A stretch of 8,895 nt of DNA from Bacteroidota bacterium (GTDB lineage: Bacteria; Bacteroidota; Bacteroidia; Bacteroidales; VadinHA17). Made by a program: the position numbers and the translations under genes. Within the stretch, counting starts at the first letter, position 1; every line of letters starts with the position of its first letter. The DNA lies in NCBI GenBank assembly GCA_023430725.1, contig JAEYZD010000083.1, positions 1 to 8,895 of the forward strand, read 5' to 3'. This document shows, piece by piece, positions 1 through 5,006 of the stretch. Below the pieces are notes generated by a model. That model saw only the letters and a list, made by a program, of their open reading frames with translations, was not told the DNA's origin and made no database searches.

Positions 1-712
1 GCATTATGTAGAGTGGCTCCTCATTCTCAGGGAGCTGCATTATGTTCCGTACCGCCTCGTCGTTGAAAGCGCCGATGGCACATGTACCAAGGTGAAGGGC
101 CTCGGCCTGCATGTACACATTCTCAGCCGAGTGGCCGAGATCCATGCACACGTACCTCTCGCGACCGCGATCGCCGTACTTGACTGTGTTAAGGCTAAAA
201 TCGGCACTGTAAAAAATCACTGCCGGGGCTGTCTTTATCATCTCCTGCCTGAGAGCCGCAACTGAGAGTTGTTCTCTCACATCATGGTCAATAGCCATTG
301 TCAGTTTATGCTCCCTCGATGAGTACCTGTAGACTCCCGGCTCAATCCCTTTAACCCTGCCGGCAAGTACATAAATTTTCAGAGGATACAGGGCTCCTGC
401 CGACGGTGCAGTCCGCAGCCCTCCCTGTGTAAGCGGATAACCTGATAACGGCCAGGTGATGCCGTAGGCAGCCCACAGAAGTTGTGACAGGTCCTCCGCG
501 GATATGGACTCGTTAGTGAAGTGGCGGTGCGATCTTCTGCTTGCCAGGGCTTCTTCGACACTTACCTTGCCTGTAAGCACAGGCGCAGGAAGTGTGTACT
601 CAAGGATATTAGCATCATTTTTCATAAGGGACTGTTTCTGGTCATCAGGGCTCCCATCTGTGTTACACCCCATGACAAACACTGCCAGTAATGCAACCGG
701 TATTACTTTCAT
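1..712 (-). CDS. SagB/ThcOx-type nitroreductase-fold lipoprotein (3' end cut by the window edge)
   Basis: Reading back from the ATG at 712 gives 237 open codons running off position 1, so the C-terminus is missing. Residues 1-16 form a short lipoprotein signal peptide (MKVIPVALLAVFVMGC) with the lipobox cysteine at 16, predicting Sec export and lipid anchoring. The rest matches the SagB/ThcOx branch of the FMN-dependent nitroreductase fold: an RRSHRHF segment, then RTAPSAGALYP, a YRYSSREHKL stretch, VKYGDRGRERY, and DLGHSAENVYMQAEAL followed by LGTCAIGAF. Members of this fold bind FMN and oxidise or reduce small substrates; SagB itself oxidises azolines in peptide toxins. No SagC/D-like cyclodehydratase or precursor peptide is visible here, so a toxin role is not supported and the substrate is unknown. 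A TAnnTTTG promoter lies 20 bases upstream of the start, giving a very short leader. The family call is firm; the exact function is not. Confidence 0.88.
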   Translation of the reverse strand, partial: MKVIPVALLAVFVMGCNTDGSPDDQKQSLMKNDANILEYTLPAPVLTGKVSVEEALASRRSHRHFTNESISAEDLSQLLWAAYGITWPLSGYPLTQGGLRTAPSAGALYPLKIYVLAGRVKGIEPGVYRYSSREHKLTMAIDHDVREQLSVAALRQEMIKTAPAVIFYSADFSLNTVKYGDRGRERYVCMDLGHSAENVYMQAEALHLGTCAIGAFNDEAVRNIMQLPENEEPLYIM

Positions 713-731
713 GTATGAAGGTTTTATACAT

Positions 732-762
732 CAAAGTTACCGTATAAAAGATCCGGTGTCAA
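732..762 (-). promoter_or_regulatory. Bacteroidetes-type promoter of the SagB-like lipoprotein gene
   Basis: On the minus strand TAACTTTG (739-732) matches the Bacteroidetes -7 consensus TAnnTTTG exactly. A TTG (762-760) lies 20 bases upstream, where the -33 element is expected. Transcription would begin near 725, about 13 bases before the ATG at 712. The site sits in the 74-bp gap after the cupin gene, so the lipoprotein gene probably has its own promoter. Confidence 0.7.
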
Positions 763-786
763 CCGTACCGGCAAAGATTTATAATC

Positions 787-1140
787 CTAATATTTAACCG
801 CCGGATTGGGGATTATGCAGAGAAATTCGAATGTGTTGCTGTAAGGGTTACGGAACTGGTGCAGGTCGCCCGGCCTGACAAAAAGGCTCTGCCCCTCGGA
901 TACCTCATGCTCGGTGCCATGCTCGTCAACAGCTATCCCGCGCCCGCGCTCAATCTTGATAACATGCTCATAATCATGGTTGTGAAAGGGAGTGTTGCCG
1001 CCTGGGGCAACAAAGAAGTGGCGCATAATGATGTTGCCCGATCCGTCTTCCGGACCAATTAGTATCTTCATTCTTACGTTGGTTGCACCTTCCACCTGAA
1101 CTTCCGGTGCCAAAATCTCTTCGTTGTTGTTTATCTTCAT
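787..1140 (-). CDS. Small single-domain cupin protein
   Basis: This 117-residue protein is a stand-alone cupin_2 barrel with no signal peptide, so it should be cytoplasmic. Cupin motif 1 is GGNTPFHNHDYEH at 47-59, with candidate metal ligands His53, His55 and Glu58 or His59. Motif 2 is GQSLFVRPGDLHQFRN at 83-98, giving the fourth ligand His94. The full ligand set suggests a working mononuclear metal site. Proteins this small and simple in the family include isomerases, dioxygenases and sugar- or metabolite-binding proteins, and nothing here decides between them. The start at 1140 is backed by a good Shine-Dalgarno (AGGAG, 1150-1146) and a TAnnTTTG promoter just upstream. The stop TAG is at 789-787. 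The gene is followed after 74 bp by the SagB-like lipoprotein gene on the same strand, which has its own promoter. Confidence 0.9.
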   Translation of the reverse strand: MKINNNEEILAPEVQVEGATNVRMKILIGPEDGSGNIIMRHFFVAPGGNTPFHNHDYEHVIKIERGRGIAVDEHGTEHEVSEGQSLFVRPGDLHQFRNPYSNTFEFLCIIPNPAVKY

Positions 1141-1162
1141 GATTGCTCCTCCGGCTTATAAT

Positions 1163-1191
1163 CAAAGTTACCACTTAAACATTTTCGCAAA
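1163..1191 (-). promoter_or_regulatory. Bacteroidetes-type promoter of the cupin gene
   Basis: TAACTTTG (1170-1163, minus strand) is an exact TAnnTTTG -7 element. TTTG (1191-1188) lies 17 bases upstream as a -33 candidate, slightly close. The predicted start near 1156 leaves a leader of about 15 bases carrying the AGGAG site. The 12-mer GGTAACTTTGAT is shared with the lipoprotein promoter. The -33 element lies inside a nested inverted repeat (1182-1214), so a repressor bound there could block it. Confidence 0.65.
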
Positions 1192-1214
1192 GCAAAAGTT
1201 TTGAGCAGCGAAAA
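1182..1214. repeat. Nested 33-bp inverted repeat overlapping the cupin promoter
   Basis: TTTTCGC (1182-1188) pairs with GCGAAAA (1208-1214). Inside it CAAAA (1193-1197) pairs with TTTTG (1199-1203) around a single G, with symmetric four-base spacers AAAG and AGCA. Both arms share the centre at 1198. It covers the -33 region of the cupin promoter, so it could be an operator for a dimeric or tetrameric regulator. As RNA it would be a weak AT-rich hairpin. A second small palindrome, CGAATTCG, follows at 1215-1222. Confidence 0.5.
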
Positions 1215-1252
1215 CGAATTCGCTAACTTGATGCTCTGTAGTCGATTGGTCA

Positions 1253-1289
1253 TACAATTCCTGACCCTCTACGAGGGTCTGTTGGTTTG
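1253..1289. repeat. Array unit 1, 37-bp core
   Basis: This 37-bp core runs from TACAATTCCTG to GTTGGTTTG and contains a perfect 7-bp stem with loop TAC. It is identical to the second core except for C at 1269. Confidence 0.85.
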
Positions 1290-1303
1290 ACACTCCTCTT
1301 TGC

Positions 1304-1340
1304 TACAATTCCTGACCCTTTACGAGGGTCTGTTGGTTTG
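1304..1340. repeat. Array unit 2, 37-bp core
   Basis: This core matches the first at 36 of 37 positions. T at 1320 replaces C, which turns a C-G pair into a T-G wobble in a plus-strand RNA but would give an A-C mismatch in a minus-strand RNA. The 14-bp segments that follow each core also resemble each other (CTCCTCTTT versus TTCCTCTCTT), so the true repeat period is 51 bp. Confidence 0.85.
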
Positions 1341-1418
1341 CTGTTCCTCTCTTAAGAAGGTCTGTTGTGTCCCCGTTCTTCCATGAGGCATTTGATGACC
1401 ATCAGGAATTGTAACCCG

Positions 1419-2141
1419 TCATGCTCCGCCAAACAAACGTCGGCGGAAGAAGGAAAGCCCAACTACAACAGCGACCGCAACTGCCGCCAAAGCAGCCGTC
1501 AGGAATATTGCCCGGTAATCATCCTGCCGCCTTATCATTATCCCGGCAAATGCCCATACAACCGCCAGGCCAATGTAAGGATTGCTCATCCTCCATATTG
1601 TAAGTGAAACGATGACAGCCCCGACAACAATCATTATCATAGCCCAGGTCTGTTCGCTGATGGCGAACCCCTGCCATCCCTGGCTGACCAGCAATGCTGT
1701 GACATTGGCAATAGTAGCAATGCAGATCCAGCCCAGGTAAACGCCAAAACCGGCCTTAATAAATCCGTCAGGAAGGTCTTTTATGAATATGTTGATCCAG
1801 ATCAGGCAGATAAGCAGTCCTGCCATGAGTATGAGAGAAAGCGGCAGTCTTTCATAGTGCCACGCCACTATCCACAGCCCGTTGAAGAGGCATGTAAGGC
1901 CGAAGAGCCATCCGATACGGCCGATTGCCACCTGGTACGAGGTGGTGAACTGGATAACGCAGAATATCAGCAGGAGGATGTAGATGACACCCCAGATTGA
2001 AAAGGTGATACCGGCAGGTACGAACAGGTTTGGCCAGGATGCTGAAAGCTGGCCGGTGGTCTTTCCGTTTAACGGCAGAGCATTTGCCAGGTAGTTCATG
2101 ACTATCATCCCGGCAAAAAGAATAAGGTTCAGGTATTTCAT
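1419..2141 (-). CDS. TspO/MBR-like tryptophan-rich membrane protein
   Basis: This is a 240-residue, very hydrophobic protein with about seven or eight membrane segments (roughly 2-20, 40-65, 75-95, 100-120, 127-152, 165-184, 188-203, 210-231). It has 11 tryptophans, including W50, W90, W94, W138 and W196. The segment LPLNGKTTGQLSASWPNLF, then FSIWGVIY, NGLWIVAWHY and GVYLGWICIATIAN are typical of the long 'tryptophan-rich sensory protein' relatives of TspO; classical TspO is about 160 residues with five helices. TspO proteins bind tetrapyrroles and affect stress or pigment regulation, but that role is only inferred for this longer branch. The C-terminus is basic (RRRLFGGA), suggesting a cytoplasmic tail. 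There is no strong Shine-Dalgarno before the ATG at 2141, which is usual in Bacteroidetes. No clear terminator follows; the hairpin repeat array begins within 6 bp of the stop. Confidence 0.82.
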   Translation of the reverse strand: MKYLNLILFAGMIVMNYLANALPLNGKTTGQLSASWPNLFVPAGITFSIWGVIYILLLIFCVIQFTTSYQVAIGRIGWLFGLTCLFNGLWIVAWHYERLPLSLILMAGLLICLIWINIFIKDLPDGFIKAGFGVYLGWICIATIANVTALLVSQGWQGFAISEQTWAMIMIVVGAVIVSLTIWRMSNPYIGLAVVWAFAGIMIRRQDDYRAIFLTAALAAVAVAVVVGLSFFRRRLFGGA

Positions 2142-2187
2142 AGGTGCAGATTCAGGTTATACTCTTACTCTAAAATAAGCTATAACC

Positions 2188-2195
2188 CAAATTTA
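2188..2195 (-). promoter_or_regulatory. Possible -7 element for the TspO-like gene
   Basis: TAAATTTG on the minus strand (2195-2188) fits TAnnTTTG, and transcription would start about 40 bases before the ATG at 2141. The only TTG nearby (2223-2221) is 25 bases upstream, longer than usual, so the call rests mainly on the -7 element and on the terminator just upstream, which isolates this gene from the previous transcript. Confidence 0.4.
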
Positions 2196-2241
2196 GGAAT
2201 AATTCTTCTCCATGGAAACCCAATACCCGGTAAAATCTTTC

Positions 2242-2271
2242 AGAAATAAGAAAAGGCGCCGTCAGGCGCCT
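2242..2271 (-). terminator. Intrinsic terminator after the coiled-coil gene and its 3' region
   Basis: On the minus strand the stem AGGCGCC (2271-2265) pairs with GGCGCCT (2260-2254) across loop TGAC and is followed by the T-rich run TTTCTTATTTCT (2253-2242). This is a classic Rho-independent terminator about 145 bases past the stop codon of the coiled-coil gene. On the plus strand no comparable T tract follows. Confidence 0.85.
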
Positions 2272-2277
2272 CTTCGG

Positions 2278-2360
2278 GTCCCGGATCCCCCTCAGCCTCA
2301 GAGTAGTTGTTCTGCTGACTCTGTTTACCCTGAAGATTATCAGGTATCCCGATCCGGGGT
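2278..2360 (-). other. Structured RNA candidate in the 3' region of the coiled-coil gene
   Basis: The 164 bp between the coiled-coil stop and the terminator contain no gene but can fold. On the minus strand CCCGGATC (2358-2351) pairs with GATCCGGG (2287-2280) and encloses two hairpins: TACCTGA/TCAGGGTA (2346-2340, 2333-2326, one bulged G) and CAGAGT/ACTCTG (2323-2318, 2304-2299). CAGC in the loop of the second hairpin (2317-2314) could also pair with GCTG (2296-2293) as a pseudoknot. The terminator follows directly, so a 3'-UTR-derived small RNA of roughly 110 bases is possible. I recognise no known riboswitch or RNA family, and the GC-rich sequence could pair this much by chance. Confidence 0.35.
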
Positions 2361-2415
2361 ATATAGTGTGAAAATTGAGGAAATTCCGCTGACCGGAACC
2401 GATCCTCCCGGTTTA

Positions 2416-3402
2416 CTACTTCTTTAGTTCAACCACAGCATACCTCGATATCTTCCAGAACTGCTCCGGATCCTTGATCTCGATATGCGCAATCTTGTCA
2501 TCGCTCTCACGTACAAACTCGTACGAGCTTGTCGGATGCTCCGTAATCAGCCTGGCATCCCTCGAGTTCACCGGTATGTACTTGAGTTGCGAGATATCAA
2601 TCTGTGAAAAGAGGCTGTCAGTTATGTCATTGACAAGCGACTCAGTTCTCCCGAGGCCAAGGAATCCACCATCCTTTGACACTATGCCCAACTCCTTCAG
2701 ATCCTTGTAACTGCCTGCGGCAAGATAAGCCTTGTTCATCTCGGCCACCTGCGTGTTGATGAGCTCTTCCTTCTGGGTGACAGTCGTCCTCAGATCCGAA
2801 GCAAGAATATTCAGCTCACTGATCTCAGTGTCCCTTTCATTCACTGTTGTGTTAAGGGCAGCAATCTGAGTCTGATGCTCCTGAAGCTTTACCTCGAGGC
2901 TGGCAATCATTTCCTGCAGTCCCTTTATCTCCCTGCCGGAGTTCTTCAGCTGGGCGCTGAGCGATGCAAGCTTCTTCCTGTTTTCATCAAGCCGCATACT
3001 GATGCTTTTTATGTCATTCAGGATCTGTTCCTTCCTGGTACTTGTAAATTCAACGTTGTCTGAGTTGTTGATCGTAATCAGATTCTCTTTCTGCTTGAGG
3101 GCGTTGAGATCGGTCTCAATCTGTGTGAAGGTCTGAAGCCAGTCGTTGAGTGTCGAGTCACGCACGGAAAGCATTTCATTATATGTGGTTCTCTCATTCT
3201 CTATCAGTGCCAGTTGCTTTTCCTGATGAATGCTGTATGAAAGCCAGGCAGCAATACCTGCGGCAACCAGAATCAGGAAACTGATAATGGCGGTTATCCG
3301 TACTCCTTTTGCAATGCCGTCCTTACGGGCGTTTTCAGCATAGTTGATCCCTGAGTTGTCACCGCCGGGATATGAGCGGTTTGTGTTTTCTGTTTCTTTC
3401 AT
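2416..3402 (-). CDS. Single-pass membrane coiled-coil protein with conserved GGFLGLG C-terminal domain
   Basis: From the ATG at 3402 the protein has 328 residues. A polar N-terminus of about 36 residues is followed by one membrane helix (about 37-58, ITAIISFLILVAAGIAAWL), a long heptad-rich coiled coil (about 60-225, rich in Leu, Glu, Lys, Gln) and a globular end (about 226-328) with GGFLGLGRTESL at 245-256, IPV, LITEHPTSSYEF and IKDPEQFW. That C-terminal pattern belongs, from memory, to a widespread Bacteroidetes family, some members of which databases name Cbp1-like adhesins; I do not claim adhesin function. The frame stays open to an ATG at 3477, but a -24/-12 promoter lies inside that extra stretch and AGGA (3409-3406) precedes the ATG at 3402, so the shorter form is chosen. 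It is probably transcribed alone, between the terminators at 3532-3558 and 2242-2271, and is the likely target of the neighbouring sigma-54 regulator. Confidence 0.85.
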   Translation of the reverse strand: MKETENTNRSYPGGDNSGINYAENARKDGIAKGVRITAIISFLILVAAGIAAWLSYSIHQEKQLALIENERTTYNEMLSVRDSTLNDWLQTFTQIETDLNALKQKENLITINNSDNVEFTSTRKEQILNDIKSISMRLDENRKKLASLSAQLKNSGREIKGLQEMIASLEVKLQEHQTQIAALNTTVNERDTEISELNILASDLRTTVTQKEELINTQVAEMNKAYLAAGSYKDLKELGIVSKDGGFLGLGRTESLVNDITDSLFSQIDISQLKYIPVNSRDARLITEHPTSSYEFVRESDDKIAHIEIKDPEQFWKISRYAVVELKK

Positions 3403-3437
3403 TTTTCCTGCTGTTTGATTTTTCTGATTCAGGCATG

Positions 3438-3451
3438 GCAAAGGCCGTGCC
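3438..3451 (-). promoter_or_regulatory. Predicted sigma-54 (-24/-12) promoter of the coiled-coil gene
   Basis: The minus strand reads GGGCACGGCCTTTGCC. GG (3451-3450) and GC (3439-3438) are exactly 10 bases apart, and GGCACG-N4-TTGC matches the RpoN consensus TGGCACG-N4-TTGCW except for the first T and the last W. Transcription would start near 3426, giving a leader of about 24 bases to the ATG at 3402. The adjacent upstream gene is a sigma-54 activator, which makes a chance match less likely. Confidence 0.72.
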
Positions 3452-3497
3452 CCTGATGCCATAGGAACATATGCCATTATTATTCAAGTGATTAGAA

Positions 3498-3519
3498 AAC
3501 CGGTCTTAAGTGACCGTTT
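3498..3519. promoter_or_regulatory. Candidate upstream activator site for the NtrC-family regulator
   Basis: AACCGGTC-TTAAGT-GACCGTTT is a 22-bp inverted repeat with arms matching at 7 of 8 positions. Its centre is about 80 bases upstream of the predicted sigma-54 start near 3426, a distance typical of enhancer-like sites for dimeric NtrC-type activators. As minus-strand RNA it could instead form a small hairpin followed by TTTTC, acting as a second terminator. Binding by the adjacent regulator is inferred. Confidence 0.45.
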
Positions 3520-3531
3520 GCTCATTTTGAT

Positions 3532-3558
3532 AAAAAAATTCTCAAAATGAGAATTTTT
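3532..3558 (-). terminator. Intrinsic terminator of the kinase-regulator operon
   Basis: AAAAATTCTCA and TGAGAATTTTT form an 11-bp stem around a 3-base loop (arms 3534-3544 and 3548-3558). On the minus strand the stem runs into T at 3533-3532, giving seven T in a row. It lies 23 bases past the stop of the response regulator. An overlapping alternative stem, TCATTTTGA/TCAAAATGA (3522-3530, 3542-3550), could compete with it. Confidence 0.85.
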
Positions 3559-3581
3559 GAAGGGGGAGGCATTACAGGAGA

Positions 3582-4934
3582 TCAGGTGTGCGTGTCCTCC
3601 CGTAGCAGCCTGTAGACAGTGGATACACCTATGTCAAGCTTTTTTGCCACAGTCTTTATATCGTTATCATGCTTCCTGAGCATCGACCTGATGATCTTCA
3701 TTTCGTACTGCCGCAGTGTAAGCTCCTCATCCATGATTCCGGAGAGGGGATTTCCCGGATCGAGAATTATATCTTCCGGTTCTATCGTTGCTGTCTCAGA
3801 AAGGGTAACTGCAAGTTCAACGACTGACTTAAGCTCCCTCACATTGCCCGGGAAGGGATGACCGAGAAGTTTCTGCTGGGCCTGCTGTGAGAGCCTTTTC
3901 ATCCGGATCTCATTCTCGGTACAGAATCTCTCTGCAAAATGGCTGGCAAGGATAAGGATATCATTGCCCCTGTCCCTCAGTGGCGGCAGTTCAATTGGCA
4001 GTCCTTTCAGCCTGTAGTAGAGATCCTCCCTGAAGTTGCCCTTCTTCACCTCATCAAGGAGGTTCCGGTTTGTTGCAACAATTATACGGCAATCAGTCTT
4101 AATGGCCCTGTTGCTTCCTATGCGGACTATCTCCTTCTCCTGAAGTACCCTCAGGAGCTTTGACTGCAGGCCCAGATTCATCTCACCTATTTCATCAAGG
4201 AAAAGCGTCCCCCCGTCAGCCTCCTCAAACCTTCCGATTCTTCCGGAGACCGCGCCTGTGAAGGCGCCCTTCTCATGCCCGAAGAGCTCACTCTCGATCA
4301 GTTCAGAAGGTATTGCCGCAACGTTGACAGGAACAAACGGCTTGTTTTTCCGGCGTGAGTTGTAGTGAATGGCCTTGGCCACCAACTCCTTGCCGGTGCC
4401 GGTCTCACCTGATACAACAACGGTTATGCCGGTGTCAAGGGCTTTCTCCATAAGCGCGTATACCGCCCTGATAGCCTGGCTCTCCCCAATTATCGTGTTG
4501 CGGAAGAGATACTTGTTCTGCACCTCGCGGCGAAGGGTGCTTATCTCCCTGCGGAGGCCGATGCCGTTGCTGATGTTCTGTACGGTCAGCAGGAGCCGCT
4601 CCCTGATGTCATTTGTCTTGACTATATAATCATAGACACCCAGCTTCAGGAGGCTGACAGCCGTATCAATATCATTCTGACCTGAGATCAGGATGACCTG
4701 AATATCATTGTTTTCTTCCTTGATTCTCTTCAGGAGGTCTAATCCGTTCATGTCAGGAAGACGGTAATCGAGTGTGACTATGTCTGGTGATTCATGAAGG
4801 CTCTCCAGGAACTCACCGGCTGTCCGGAAGCTCCTGACTTCATAATCCGGATTCAGGCTGAGGGTGTGGACCAGAAGCCTGCTGTACCATTCATCGTCCT
4901 CAACTGCGAAAATCTTCAGATGCGTTTCAGCCAT
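3582..4934 (-). CDS. Sigma-54-dependent NtrC-family response regulator
   Basis: The 450 residues form a complete three-domain regulator. The receiver (about 5-120) has acidic Asp13/Asp14, phosphoacceptor Asp56 (TLDYRLP), Ser84 and Lys106. The AAA+ domain (about 145-380) has Walker A GETGTGKE at 176-183, the sigma-54-contacting loop GAFTGA at 223-228, Walker B TLFLDEIGE with Asp247/Glu248, the arginine-finger region FREDLYYRL at 301-309 and PGNVREL at 362-368. A Fis-type helix-turn-helix ends the protein (about 412-447, IKTVAKKLDIGVSTVYRLL). All parts needed for ATP-driven opening of sigma-54 polymerase are intact. It starts 72 bp after the hybrid kinase with no terminator or good promoter between them, so the two are probably one operon, and the kinase is the likely partner. 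The probable target is the sigma-54 promoter at 3438-3451. The gene resembles AtoC/ZraR-type regulators, but the exact name is not assignable. Confidence 0.96.
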   Translation of the reverse strand: MAETHLKIFAVEDDEWYSRLLVHTLSLNPDYEVRSFRTAGEFLESLHESPDIVTLDYRLPDMNGLDLLKRIKEENNDIQVILISGQNDIDTAVSLLKLGVYDYIVKTNDIRERLLLTVQNISNGIGLRREISTLRREVQNKYLFRNTIIGESQAIRAVYALMEKALDTGITVVVSGETGTGKELVAKAIHYNSRRKNKPFVPVNVAAIPSELIESELFGHEKGAFTGAVSGRIGRFEEADGGTLFLDEIGEMNLGLQSKLLRVLQEKEIVRIGSNRAIKTDCRIIVATNRNLLDEVKKGNFREDLYYRLKGLPIELPPLRDRGNDILILASHFAERFCTENEIRMKRLSQQAQQKLLGHPFPGNVRELKSVVELAVTLSETATIEPEDIILDPGNPLSGIMDEELTLRQYEMKIIRSMLRKHDNDIKTVAKKLDIGVSTVYRLLREDTHT

Positions 4935-5006
4935 TTGTCAATACCCTGTTGGTGATCCTTGATTACTAATGCAAATTAACGGTTTCCGGGTTGCCGTACG
5001 GTTCTT

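Larger units (their letters stand above)
1253..1413. repeat. Hairpin repeat array with inverted ends, REP/BIME-like
   Basis: A unit of about 51 bp occurs twice in tandem (1253-1303, 1304-1354), and a degenerate third unit keeps the right half (1354-1367, AAGAAGGTCTGTTG). Each unit carries a hairpin: GACCCTC-TAC-GAGGGTC (1263-1279), GACCCTT-TAC-GAGGGTC (1314-1330), and CCT(c)TC-TTAA-GAAGG (1346-1360). The block opens with TACAATTCCTG (1253-1263) and closes with its exact reverse complement CAGGAATTGTA (1403-1413), giving 11-bp inverted ends. Another short hairpin, TGATG-AC-CATCA, lies at 1393-1404. The array starts right after the TspO-like gene and contains no credible gene. The form suggests an extragenic palindromic repeat mobilised in trans, but no transposase is present and no flanking target duplication is visible. 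Confidence 0.75.

Noticed and set aside
1253..1367. CRISPR array
   Set aside because: Only two good copies exist, the 14-bp intervals are too short for spacers and resemble each other, and no cas gene is near. It is a 51-bp tandem repeat.
1253..1413. Autonomous insertion sequence
   Set aside because: The element is about 160 bp with no transposase and no clear target-site duplication, so at most it is a non-autonomous repeat.
1365..1607. Plus-strand open frames over the end of the TspO-like gene
   Set aside because: They overlap the TspO-like coding sequence on the other strand and show no domain or membrane pattern.
2250..2360. A known riboswitch class controlling the TspO-like gene
   Set aside because: I could not match the TPP, preQ1, cobalamin or SRP RNA sequence hallmarks, and a separate -7 element lies downstream of the terminator.
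4935..5006. Separate promoter for the response regulator
   Set aside because: The closest element, TTAATTTG, misses the TAnnTTTG consensus at a key base and has no -33 partner at the right distance.
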